Notes: generated from the sequence alone by a model not told the origin. DNA of 42,404 nucleotides from Deltaproteobacteria bacterium (GCA_013812655.1 JACCTC010000324.1:1-42404), one strand, 5' to 3'. Shown: positions 17,815-25,889, counted from the stretch's first letter. Numbers and translations: made by a program.

Positions 17815-18570
17815 TCACGCCAGGGCAAAGACCCGGGCAGCATCGACGCGCACGCCGATCTCGGTGATCTGCAGGCCGTCGAACACGAACAACACGGCGC
17901 CCGCAAGGGAGGTCCGCGAGCCGCTCGCGTCACACCACGAGCCGGTGTAGCGAACGAGTGCGCCGCGCGGGAGCGGGCGGATCTCGTGGATCTCGAAGCG
18001 CGGCTCGCGAAACGTCTCGAAGGTCGCGGCTGCGAACGCGCGAAATGCTTCGCGCCCGCGGATCGTCTTCGCAAACCGCGGATCGGTGCTGGGCAGGTGA
18101 TAGACGACGTCGGGCGTGCAAGCCGCGACGAGCTCGTCGTACGCGGCGCGCTCGAGGTGCTCGAAGTACGCGCGGATGGCCTGCTCGTGGGCCGGGCTCA
18201 GGGGGTGCGTCTCGAGGGCGCTGCTGAGCTGGGCGAGCAGGGTCTCGCTCGAGCAAGGCTTGGCGATCACGAACGCGAGGCCATGGTCGGACCGCTGCTC
18301 GGGCGTGATCGGCCACGCCGTCAGGAGTCCGACGGGACAGGGCCGCGCGAGCTCGACGAGACCATCGATCGCACTCCAGCTCGCCACCGGATCGATGGTG
18401 TCGACGAGGAAGTCCGCGAGGACCAGATCGTACGCGCCACGCCGCAGCTTGTCGGTCGCGATCGTGGAACGCTGCGCACCCTCGATGCCGAAGCCAGCCG
18501 ACTCCAGCAGCATGCTCAGCAGCTCGAGCGAGTCGTGATCATCCTCGATCACCAGCAGCTGTGGTGGCAT
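17815..18570 (-). CDS. receiver domain fused to SnoaL/NTF2-like domain
   Basis: This 251-residue protein is numbered from ATG 18570. The N-terminal ~120 residues are a receiver domain: LLVIEDDHDSLELL with acidic residues 9-11, phospho-acceptor D53 in LVLADFLVD, and K104 in FVIAKPCSS. Residues ~126-251 have the SnoaL/NTF2-like pattern: AIRAYFEHLERAAYDELVAACTPDVVYHLPSTDPRF, GREAFRAFAAATF, and ending IHEIRPLPRGALVRYTGSW. NTF2-like domains make a cone-shaped pocket used for ligand binding or dimerisation. As a receiver output this is unusual. The open frame reaches 18675, but the extra 35 residues look non-coding. TATAGG lies nine bases upstream of the ATG. Confidence 0.82.
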   Translation of the reverse strand: MPPQLLVIEDDHDSLELLSMLLESAGFGIEGAQRSTIATDKLRRGAYDLVLADFLVDTIDPVASWSAIDGLVELARPCPVGLLTAWPITPEQRSDHGLAFVIAKPCSSETLLAQLSSALETHPLSPAHEQAIRAYFEHLERAAYDELVAACTPDVVYHLPSTDPRFAKTIRGREAFRAFAAATFETFREPRFEIHEIRPLPRGALVRYTGSWCDASGSRTSLAGAVLFVFDGLQITEIGVRVDAARVFALA

Positions 18571-18708
18571 GGGGTCGACCCTATAGCACACCGTCGAACC
18601 AGAACCGTGACGTCCCGATGTCGAACCGGTGACGCCGATCAGGACGAGGAGCATGAATTTTCGTAGGCGGAGCACCTGCCACCAGTGCGGCGAGGGCGCA
18701 CGGCTGTG

Positions 18709-18714
18709 TAGGCT
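18709..18714 (+). promoter_or_regulatory. putative -10 box before dikinase-like lipoprotein gene
   Basis: TAGGCT ends eight bases before ATG 18723, without a Shine-Dalgarno. The placement fits near-leaderless transcription. Confidence 0.3.
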
Positions 18715-18722
18715 CGATCACG

Positions 18723-20690
18723 ATGACCCGGCTCGCCCTGATCGTGATCGCCGCCTTCGCGTGCAAGGGCAAGGAAGCGCCACCGCCGCCACCGAAGCCG
18801 CTGGTGATCGCCGACGCCGGCCTTGCACCTGACGCCGCCGAGACCGCCGCGACGCTAATTCCAGATACCGCGCCGGCGCTGCGGCTGTGGAGCTCGCGGA
18901 TCGACGACGCCCGGACCTTCGAGGCTTACTCGAAGGAGGTCGGCGGTGAGCGGTTCGCGAAGTTCGTGATCGATCTGCGGAGCGACGCCATCTACTACTT
19001 CGACGTCAACGTCTACGAGGTCCACAAGGACTTCGTGTTCAGCGTCCTCTACAAGAAGCCACGCACGAAGGAGGCCGTGCGGATCTTCGATCGCAACTAC
19101 ACCGCGACCAAGCCGGATTTCCTGCTCTGCTACCTCGTCCATCACCTCGAGCAGGATCTGTGGACCTTCGCGTTCTGGAACGGTGACCTCGCGACCCCGG
19201 CTCACGTGCGGCGTGCGTACGAGCGGATGCAGGAGACGTTTCATCTCGGGGCCGCCGTCCGCTTTCGTCCGGACTCGAACCATCAGGAGGCAGTGGCGAA
19301 GCTGACGAAGGACGTGCCATTCATCCTCAACGATCAGCTCTACAAGCTCTCCGACTACCAGGCCTTCAACAAAGGCACCGCCGTCGGCACGTTGCGCATC
19401 GTCGGCAAGGCGGACACCGAGCCCACGTTTGCCGCCGGCGAGATCGTCGTCCTCGCGACGACGCTGCCCGATATCACGCCGGTTGCCGGCATCATCTCGG
19501 AGGCGTTCAGCTCGCCGCTCTCGCACGTCAGCCTGCGCGCGAAGGGCTGGCGGATCCCGAACGTCGGGCTGCGCGACGCGGCGGCGATGCATGCACACCT
19601 CGCCGGCAAGATCGTCTATTTCGAGGCCCGTGACGCCGAGTACGTGCTGCGCGCGGCAACCGCCGACGAGGTAGCGGCTGCGAACGCGAAGATCGCGACC
19701 AGGAAGCAGATCGCGATTCCGAAGGCCGACCTCGTCGCGACCGACCTCGAGTTCCTCGACACGATGGAGGACGACGATGCCCGCCGCTACGGTCCGAAGG
19801 CCTCGAACCTCGGCGTGATCCTCAACGCCAAGCTGCCGGGCTTCGCCGTGCCCCCCGGGTTCAGCGTGCCGTTCGGCCACTTCGACGCGCATCTCCGCGC
19901 CGCCGGCCTCGACAAGACGATCGCCGCGTTGCTCGCCGATCCGGTCTTCGCGAAGGACCCCGCGGTCCGCAAGCGCAAGCTCGAGGAGCTACGCGCCGCG
20001 ATCGAGGCTGCACCGTTCGACCCCGCGCTCCGCACGCGGATCGAGGTCGCGCTCGCGAAGTTGCCCGCCGAACGTGGCGTGTTCGTGCGTAGCTCGACGA
20101 ACGCCGAGGATCTCGACAACTTCTCGGGCGCCGGCCTCCACGACACCCGCCCGAACGTGAAGGGCCTCGACGCCGTGTGCGACGCCATCAAGTTCGTGTG
20201 GTCATCGACGTGGACGCTCCGCGCCTACGAGGCACGCCACCATGCCGGCATCGATCAGTCCCAGGTCTACGGCAGCGTGCTCGTGCAGACCGGCATCGAT
20301 GCGACCGCGGCGGGCGTCCTCGTGACGATCCACCCGACCGATCCGAACAACGAGAAGAACTACACGATCAACGCGAAGAGTGGCCTCGGGATGGCCGTCG
20401 TCGACGGCCGCAAGGTCCCCGAGAGTCTGATCGTCAGCTGGTACAACCACGGCATCCGCGTGCTCAGCCGTTCCGACGAGGATACCCGCCTGGTCTTCGA
20501 CGAGCGGGGCGGCGTCCGCGAGATCCCGAACCCGAACAAGGGCAAGCCGGTGCTGACCAACAAGATGGCGATCCGACTCGCCGACGTCGCGCGCCGGCTC
20601 ACGAAGCTCTTCAAGAACAACCGCCTCGACATCGAGTGGTTGTTCGCTGGCGACCAGCTCTACATCGTCCAGACCCGGCCCCTCGAATAG
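18723..20690 (+). CDS. lipoprotein with water-dikinase-like phosphohistidine and PEP/pyruvate-binding (ATP-grasp) domains
   Basis: This 655-residue protein has a short signal with a lipobox-like AFAC (C14), then a Pro-rich linker. Residues ~45-200 are an unrecognised domain. Residues ~215-330 look like a swivelling phosphohistidine domain with the candidate catalytic H268 in SPLSHVSLRAKG. Residues ~355-655 match the PEP synthase/PPDK ATP-binding domain: YGPKASNLG, VPPGFSVP, VRSSTNAEDLDNFSGAG, VLVQTGIDATAAGVL and the ending DIEWLFAGDQLYIVQTRPLE. The order (His domain, then ATP-grasp) is that of glucan/phosphoglucan water dikinases rather than PEP synthase. An ATP-dependent enzyme behind a lipoprotein signal is odd. 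The lipobox is not ideal, so cytoplasmic location remains possible. Confidence 0.8.
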   Translation: MTRLALIVIAAFACKGKEAPPPPPKPLVIADAGLAPDAAETAATLIPDTAPALRLWSSRIDDARTFEAYSKEVGGERFAKFVIDLRSDAIYYFDVNVYEVHKDFVFSVLYKKPRTKEAVRIFDRNYTATKPDFLLCYLVHHLEQDLWTFAFWNGDLATPAHVRRAYERMQETFHLGAAVRFRPDSNHQEAVAKLTKDVPFILNDQLYKLSDYQAFNKGTAVGTLRIVGKADTEPTFAAGEIVVLATTLPDITPVAGIISEAFSSPLSHVSLRAKGWRIPNVGLRDAAAMHAHLAGKIVYFEARDAEYVLRAATADEVAAANAKIATRKQIAIPKADLVATDLEFLDTMEDDDARRYGPKASNLGVILNAKLPGFAVPPGFSVPFGHFDAHLRAAGLDKTIAALLADPVFAKDPAVRKRKLEELRAAIEAAPFDPALRTRIEVALAKLPAERGVFVRSSTNAEDLDNFSGAGLHDTRPNVKGLDAVCDAIKFVWSSTWTLRAYEARHHAGIDQSQVYGSVLVQTGIDATAAGVLVTIHPTDPNNEKNYTINAKSGLGMAVVDGRKVPESLIVSWYNHGIRVLSRSDEDTRLVFDERGGVREIPNPNKGKPVLTNKMAIRLADVARRLTKLFKNNRLDIEWLFAGDQLYIVQTRPLE

Positions 20691-20702
20691 CCTGACCGTT
20701 TC

Positions 20703-20850
20703 CCCGCCCGTCACGCGCCCGTCTGCGAGAACAGCCACTCCCAGAGCGGGCGGTGCGCGAATGCGTCCTGAGGATCGCCACCAGCGCTCGTTGGCCTGCG
20801 GTCTCGCCGCCGTACCAGCTTCCACCCCAGGTCTCGTTGTGTGGTAGCTG
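20703..20850 (-). pseudogene. possible remnant of an esterase/depolymerase-type gene
   Basis: On the minus strand one frame reads LPHNETWGGSWYGG, and after a frame change another reads DAFAHRPLWEWLFSQTGA and then a stop. That ending resembles the extreme C-terminus of PHB-depolymerase/phospholipase-type alpha/beta hydrolases (HDAWxxxYxxPxLYxWLL). No single frame joins the pieces and no start is found, so this is at most a decayed tail. It occupies most of the 265-base gap between the dikinase-like gene and the M41-like gene. Confidence 0.22.
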
Positions 20851-20943
20851 CGCACCGTATCAAGCGGATGCGGTGCGCGGCCCATCCGTCCGCGACGACG
20901 TGTTTCGGCGCACGGGGTCTCCGGATCGGCTCGGTGGGTGCGC

Positions 20944-20949
20944 TATAGA
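20944..20949 (+). promoter_or_regulatory. putative -10 box for leaderless transcript
   Basis: TATAGA (in CTATAGAACC) ends six bases before ATG 20956. This is the clearest -10-like sequence of the leaderless set, and it supports 20956 over the upstream GTG 20938 as the start. Confidence 0.4.
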
Positions 20950-20955
20950 ACCGTG

Positions 20956-22446
20956 ATGCGTCGTCCGCTGCGTCCGCTGCGTCCGCTGCCTGTCGATCGC
21001 GTGCTCACCCAGGGCCCGCATCGTACGTTCAAGCAGGGCGCGTGCGTGATGGAGGCTGTTGCCTGGACGGCTGGTGAACCGCATGGCCGCACACCCGAGT
21101 GCGCCTGTCCGGTCGTCACCCAGTGCGCGATCGTCGTGAATGACCACACGATGTCGGGACCCTCCGTGGACGCCCTGCGGACACAGAGCCTCGTTCCGCT
21201 GGTGCCCCTGATCGCTCGCTCGCGCGCCACCAAGGAGACCGAATCGGCCCGGTTGTGGCTGATCGCCGACTTCGTGGTGCGTACGTTGCTCGTCAATGCG
21301 CTGAACGCGTCTGCCTCGATTCCAATGTGTCGCGATCCGGCCAAGGTGAGAGCCGTTGCTACCAAGCTCGCGGCGCTTCCGCGGCTGACTCCGAAGAACC
21401 GGGCACGCGCTCAAGCCGCATGCCGCGAAGCTCATGACGTGGACCGCGCCGCAGGCTACGAGGTCTCCCTCGCCGCTGAGGTGGCGACCAACGCAGACGT
21501 GCTGCTGGAGGATCCAGACGACTTCGACCAGACGTTCAGTACCTTCGCGGGAGCCGTGAGGACAGCCGCGTATGCAACCGATCAGGCGTCCCAGGACATC
21601 CGGACCGCGAATCGCGACGATGACTCGCCCTACGAGTACGGGCTCGCCGGAGCGCGGGAGGTGCTTGTCACGTGTGCAGCGCTGATCAGATCCATGTGCG
21701 AGCTCGAGAGAGCCTCGACGCCGCAGGTGAATCGGCGTGTACCCTCCACCGTCTGTCCCCCTGAAGCGTCCCGAGCCAAGAGCGTCCCCGCAAAACAGCG
21801 CGGCCCTATCCCAAGGAGCCAAGACGTCCTCATGACAACGGCACCCGACACCGCGACTGCCTACTACGCCGCCGGGCAGGCGGTGGCTCACGTCCTGTAC
21901 CGTCACAAGCTCGAGAAGGTCTCGGTCGTCGTGCCCCCGAAGGCCGGGCGCCGGTGCAAGCTCCATGGACTGAAGTTGTTGCCCGGGTTCGACCCCAACT
22001 ACGTGAGCGCATCCCTGGCAGGTCCGATCGCAGAGCGCATGCACACCGGGAAGTGGAACTTGCCAGGAGCAGCGACCGATCTCGGCTACGCCGCCGCCTG
22101 GATCCGTGCTGCTGGTTCCCTCGGTCCGAGGCCCTATTACGAGCTCGATGAGTGCGTGAGCTTCGCCGCAGCCTCGCTCGTGAACTTCTGGTCCGTGGTG
22201 ACACGCGTCGCGAAGGAGCTGGTCACCTATGAAGAGGTGACCGCTGTAAAGATGTCGAAGCTCGTTGACGGCCCGGTCCGACGGGGCACAGAGTTCCCCC
22301 CGAAGGAGCTCGCCGTCCTCCGCCGGTTCGTCAGCAAGAGCCTGAACTCGCTCGCGGACGATGCGATTGCCAAGGATCAGAAGCTTGGCAGCAGCATCGA
22401 TAAGACGCGGAAGCTGTACCGCGATGCGATCAAGCGGCTGAACTAA
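20956..22446 (+). CDS. two-domain protein: Cys-rich N-terminal domain of unknown family plus degenerate M41 (FtsH)-type peptidase-like domain
   Basis: This is a 496-residue protein. The N-terminus has three identical 9-base repeats (20962-20988) that encode RPLRPLRPL, then ACVMEAVAWTAGEPHG and PECACPVV, a motif set I associate with uncharacterised proteins of accessory regions. The linker (about 255-292) is Pro/Ser-rich. From M293 the sequence follows an FtsH-type M41 peptidase: TAYYAAGQAVAHVLY stands where AYHEAGHAVVA is expected, and LAGPIAERM then GAATDLGYAAA follow. The HExxH residues are Tyr, Ala and Gln (Y304, A305, Q308), while the third ligand Asp in GAATDL is kept. Catalysis is therefore unlikely. 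A second gene starting at ATG 21832 is a possible alternative. Codon use looks a little less GC-biased than the neighbours. Confidence 0.7.
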   Translation: MRRPLRPLRPLPVDRVLTQGPHRTFKQGACVMEAVAWTAGEPHGRTPECACPVVTQCAIVVNDHTMSGPSVDALRTQSLVPLVPLIARSRATKETESARLWLIADFVVRTLLVNALNASASIPMCRDPAKVRAVATKLAALPRLTPKNRARAQAACREAHDVDRAAGYEVSLAAEVATNADVLLEDPDDFDQTFSTFAGAVRTAAYATDQASQDIRTANRDDDSPYEYGLAGAREVLVTCAALIRSMCELERASTPQVNRRVPSTVCPPEASRAKSVPAKQRGPIPRSQDVLMTTAPDTATAYYAAGQAVAHVLYRHKLEKVSVVVPPKAGRRCKLHGLKLLPGFDPNYVSASLAGPIAERMHTGKWNLPGAATDLGYAAAWIRAAGSLGPRPYYELDECVSFAAASLVNFWSVVTRVAKELVTYEEVTAVKMSKLVDGPVRRGTEFPPKELAVLRRFVSKSLNSLADDAIAKDQKLGSSIDKTRKLYRDAIKRLN

Positions 22447-22448
22447 TC

Positions 22449-24737
22449 TTAGTCCCGGTCGGCGAGGATCTTGAGGGCGGTGTTGCCCTTCGAATCTGGC
22501 GGCGCGGCCCAGCGGATGCCCGCGGGTGCGCCCGCGCGGCGCAGCCGCTCGAGGATCGCTTCGCCCTTGAGCTCGGTGAGGACCCGCATCGACGCGGTGT
22601 ACTGCTCCCACACGAACTTCGCGCCGGCGAGCTGCGCGGCGAGCGTGGCGTCGGTCGGGGCGGCAGCGACGGCAGCGGTCAGCTCGCGCAGCCGCGTGAC
22701 GTAGTCCTCCTCCATGCCGAGCTCGATCTGCAGCTCGTTGACGAGCACGGTGTGGAACACCTTGGTCGCGGGCAGCGGCTGCGCGAAGCTGCGCTCGGTG
22801 GCGGGGATCGAGTTCCACTCCTCGGGGCTCAGCATGTCGGTCATGTCGGTCGTGTCGATCATGAAGTTCGACCACGCGCGCGACGAATTCGGCACCCACA
22901 GCTGGCGGGCCTGATCGAACCACAGCTGGCGGGCGGCGATGCCGGCGGTCTCGATCTGGCGCTCGCCGATCGTCAGCGTCATCTTCTCGAGGTAGCCGCC
23001 GAGGCGCGTCCACGCCGCATCGTCGAGCGGCTCGAAGTCCTCGAAGTCGTCGTTGTTGGCGGCGCGCTGCGCGGCACCGTAGGTGTTGAAGCCGGCGATC
23101 GAGCCCGCGCGGTTCGCGGCGGTCGACAGCGAGCGGTACGAGTTGAGGAAGCTGTCGTAGGTCGTCTTGACGGCGAGGGTGCGGTCGAGCCCGACGCGCC
23201 AGGCGCGGAACATCTCGGCGTAGTCGTCGAAGTCCTCGTCGACGGCGTTCGTCAGGATGCGGTCGGCGTCGTCGAGCGCGGCGGCAAACTCGTGGAAGAC
23301 GGTGTTGATCGTCTCGGCGATCACGCGGTTCTTGTCGAGCGCCGCCGGGGTCGTCGGCTGCGGCTGGGCGTCGGGAAGCACGAGGTTCGCGGCAGTGACG
23401 CCGAGGCCCGGCGCCGCAGCGTTGATCCGCTCGGCGAGCAGCGTCTTGTCGAGGATGCGGCGGCCCATCACCTCGAGGGCGTCGACGGCCGCGCGGTTGG
23501 CAGCAGGGATCGTGCCGGCAGCCTGCGCGCGATCGATCGCGTTGAGCGCCGCGTTGATCCGCGTCGTCGCGTTCGCGTAGATGGCGCGGATGTTCTCGAT
23601 GCGCGCCTCGTTCATGTGATAGCGGCTGCGCGTCGACCGCAGGTGCGCCTTGGGATCGAGGAGCAGGACGTCGGCGTGGGCGCCGATGTCGACGAGCGAG
23701 TTCTTCACCGCGAGCTGCTCGTAGACGCCCTTGATCGGGATCGCCGGCGAGTCCGTGCCGTTCCAGTTGGTCTTGCCGCGGCGGACGTCGTTGTCGAGCG
23801 TCGCGAGGTGGGTCATGCCGCTGTCGGTGCGGATGTCGACCTTCGCGTTCGTCTTGTTTCCGGCGGCATCGATCTCGGTGCCGAACTTCGCCGCGATCAG
23901 CAGGCGGCGGACGGTGGTCGCGTTGTCCCAGCGCGCGCGGCCGCGAAGCTCGACGGCGTTGCCGAGCAGCGTGTAGCCGGGCGTGTCGTAGTAGCTGTCA
24001 TCCATCAGATCAGTGCCGAGGGAGAGCTCGCGCCCGCCGTCCTCGACATCGATCGCGAACCGATCCGGCTCGATCGTCAGCGCGACGTGCGGCATCAGCT
24101 CGCGCGCGGCCTGGCTGTCGGAGTCCCACGGGATCTCGTCGAGCGAGAACCCGTAGGTGAAGGCCTCCATGCGGCGGCTCCGGCGCAGCCGATCGTAGAG
24201 CGTGCGGCCGTTGCCATCGACGGTCATCAGCAGCGCGCGCAGGCGCTGGCCGGTGATGCCCTGGACGCCGAGCACCGACTCGACCTCCTGGTTGTCGCGC
24301 GCCCAGCCGCCGGGCGGGCTGCCCGCGAACGTCCTCGCATCGATGAACGGGCGGGTCGCGAGATCGACCTCGCAGCGCGGCAGGATCGCCTCGACCAGCT
24401 TGCCGAGCGCGAGCGCCCCCACGAAGTCGACACCATCGAGCTCGTCGAGGTCATCGAACACGTCATCGTCCGCGGTGCCGGAGTCACCATCGGCACCATT
24501 GCGGTGCGCGACGATCGCGCGTGCGGCGTTGTCGGCGAGGCCGGCGTCGGCGAGCTTGTCGACCGTCGAGGTCGACTCGTTCGCGAGCTTGAGGACCTCG
24601 GCGAGCTGGCAGGAGCTGAAGGCGCCGTCGTCCTTCGCGCCCTTGCCGCCGAAGCTGTCATCCCGGGAGTCACCGGGGCCACCGTCGGTACAACCACCCG
24701 CAACCACGAGAACCGCCGCCGAGAGGAGCTTGTGCAT
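22449..24737 (-). CDS. large lipoprotein with helix-hairpin-helix-like N-terminal segment, unknown function
   Basis: This 762-residue protein is numbered from ATG 24737 and begins MHKLLSAAVLVVAGGC, a lipobox-type signal, followed by a Gly/Asp-rich tether. The next ~75 residues run VLKLANESTSTVDKLADAGL, then AARAIVAHRNGADGDSGTADDD and ELDGVDFVGALALGKL. This is a hairpin-like pattern I have seen at the start of other myxobacterial lipoproteins. The remaining ~600 residues are helix-rich with no catalytic motif that I recognise. The frame also offers ATG 24761, but the shorter start gives a cleaner signal. It ends two bases from the convergent M41-like gene. Confidence 0.78.
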   Translation of the reverse strand: MHKLLSAAVLVVAGGCTDGGPGDSRDDSFGGKGAKDDGAFSSCQLAEVLKLANESTSTVDKLADAGLADNAARAIVAHRNGADGDSGTADDDVFDDLDELDGVDFVGALALGKLVEAILPRCEVDLATRPFIDARTFAGSPPGGWARDNQEVESVLGVQGITGQRLRALLMTVDGNGRTLYDRLRRSRRMEAFTYGFSLDEIPWDSDSQAARELMPHVALTIEPDRFAIDVEDGGRELSLGTDLMDDSYYDTPGYTLLGNAVELRGRARWDNATTVRRLLIAAKFGTEIDAAGNKTNAKVDIRTDSGMTHLATLDNDVRRGKTNWNGTDSPAIPIKGVYEQLAVKNSLVDIGAHADVLLLDPKAHLRSTRSRYHMNEARIENIRAIYANATTRINAALNAIDRAQAAGTIPAANRAAVDALEVMGRRILDKTLLAERINAAAPGLGVTAANLVLPDAQPQPTTPAALDKNRVIAETINTVFHEFAAALDDADRILTNAVDEDFDDYAEMFRAWRVGLDRTLAVKTTYDSFLNSYRSLSTAANRAGSIAGFNTYGAAQRAANNDDFEDFEPLDDAAWTRLGGYLEKMTLTIGERQIETAGIAARQLWFDQARQLWVPNSSRAWSNFMIDTTDMTDMLSPEEWNSIPATERSFAQPLPATKVFHTVLVNELQIELGMEEDYVTRLRELTAAVAAAPTDATLAAQLAGAKFVWEQYTASMRVLTELKGEAILERLRRAGAPAGIRWAAPPDSKGNTALKILADRD

Positions 24738-24792
24738 GCCGCCAGCCGCTCCAAGCCCCATGCCACGGTGTGTCGTCGCAACTCCCCGTCCT

Positions 24793-24818
24793 CATGGGCC
24801 GGGGCTGCAGGCCCCATG
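24793..24818. repeat. imperfect inverted repeat between SDR and lipoprotein genes
   Basis: CATGGGCC and GGCCCCATG flank a GGGGC-TGCAG-GCCCC hairpin. It lies downstream of the SDR stop and upstream of the large lipoprotein start, on the minus strand. It could be a terminator without a T-run or an operator. I see no other feature in this 189-base gap. Confidence 0.35.
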
Positions 24819-24926
24819 GCTCGAACAGCCGGTTGCATGGCTAGCCGATCCGCCACTCAGGCGTGTGGCCAGCGTCCGAGCTGCCGTCCCTGATCGAACG
24901 ATTGTGACCTGGCAGCGCTGGCTGGC

Positions 24927-25793
24927 TCAGGCGCCGATGGTCTCGCCGCCGAGCACCGGCAAGATGATGCCGGTGATGAAGCTCGAGTCGGCTTCCGACG
25001 CCAGGAACACGTATGCCGGTGCGATCTCCTCGGGTTGGCCCGGCCGCTCGAGTGGCGTCTTCGCGCCGAACTCCGCGACCTTCTCGGGCGTCATGCCTTC
25101 GTCGGCGGCGTTGAGCGGCGTCCACACCGGACCCGGCGCCACCGCGTTGACACGAATGCCCTTGCTGACCAGCTGCTGCGCGAGCACCTTCGTGAACTGG
25201 TTGATCGCGCCCTTGCTCGCCGAGTAATCCGGCAGCTCCTCGTTGCCGCGAAACCCGGTGCTCGAGCTCGACGCGATGATCGCCGAGCCCGGCTTCATGT
25301 GCGGCACCGCAGCCTTCGCGAGGTGATAGTAGGCATAGACGTTCACCTTGAACGTGCGGTCGAACTCCTCGGGCTCCAGCTCCTCGAGCTGCTTGCGATT
25401 CTGGTGCGCAGCGTTCGAGACGAGAATGTCGATCCCGCCCAGCTCCTTCACCGTGCGCTCGACCAGCTCGACACAAACCTTGGCGTCCCCGAGATCCCCG
25501 GGCGCGAGCACGCATCGTCGGCCCTCGGCCTCGACCGCGCGCTTGGTCTCCTGGGCATCGCGTTGCTCTGCGGCGAGATAGTTGATGACCACGTCCGCGC
25601 CCTCGCGCGCGAACAGCACCGCCACCGCTCGCCCGATTCCCGAATCACCTCCCGTGATCAGGGCGCACTTGCCGACCAGCTTGCCGGCCGCCTTGTAGCG
25701 CGGTGCCTCGTACTTCGGCCGGGGCTTCAGATCCGCCTCGAGGCCGGGCTTGTCGAGCTTCTGCTCCGGAAACGGAGGCTTGGGCTCCTGCAT
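24927..25793 (-). CDS. SDR family oxidoreductase (general-stress/YghA-like)
   Basis: This 288-residue NAD(P)-dependent short-chain dehydrogenase has the N-terminal ~40-residue extension typical of the YghA/general stress protein 39 branch (FPEQKLDKPGLE, then YKAAGKLVGK). It has the cofactor loop TGGDSGIG (47-54), NAAHQN, catalytic Ser and Tyr in SSSSTGF and PDYSASK, and NAVAPGPVWTPL after it. Length and ending (FITGIILPVLGGE) are normal. ATG 25793 has AGGA about eight bases upstream and fits the family start. ATG 25826 would add 11 residues. The natural substrate of this branch is poorly defined, and the role is probably in stress. It is a single gene downstream of rsmE. Confidence 0.88.
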   Translation of the reverse strand: MQEPKPPFPEQKLDKPGLEADLKPRPKYEAPRYKAAGKLVGKCALITGGDSGIGRAVAVLFAREGADVVINYLAAEQRDAQETKRAVEAEGRRCVLAPGDLGDAKVCVELVERTVKELGGIDILVSNAAHQNRKQLEELEPEEFDRTFKVNVYAYYHLAKAAVPHMKPGSAIIASSSSTGFRGNEELPDYSASKGAINQFTKVLAQQLVSKGIRVNAVAPGPVWTPLNAADEGMTPEKVAEFGAKTPLERPGQPEEIAPAYVFLASEADSSFITGIILPVLGGETIGA

Positions 25794-25846
25794 CGGTCCG
25801 TCCTGGCGTTGCTGCTTGTGCTGCATCCACAGACAACCTGCAAGAA

Positions 25847-25866
25847 GGGGACAGACGTAACTCGGG
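25847..25866. repeat. single REP-like fragment related to transposase-associated repeats
   Basis: GGGGACAGACGTAACTCGGG lies between the SDR start and the rsmE end. It begins like the four units near 2.7 kb (GGGGAC-G/A-G) and resembles a repeat type I recall from transposase-flanking DNA in related genomes. There is only one copy, so the call is tentative. Confidence 0.35.
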
Positions 25867-25871
25867 CAAGT

Positions 25872-25887
25872 ACCGATCGCGATCGGT
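25872..25887. repeat. perfect 16-bp palindrome after rsmE
   Basis: ACCGATCG is followed by its reverse complement CGATCGGT, just beyond the rsmE stop. It could be a regulator site for the SDR gene or chance in a GATC-rich, GC-rich genome. Confidence 0.4.
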
Positions 25888-25889
25888 CC

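Noticed and set aside
22752-24893. Very long plus-strand open frame (713 codons) opposite the large lipoprotein gene
   Set aside because: The translation is Arg/Val/Asp/Gly-rich without domains, as expected for the mirror frame of a GC-rich gene. The minus strand has a signal peptide and a normal composition.
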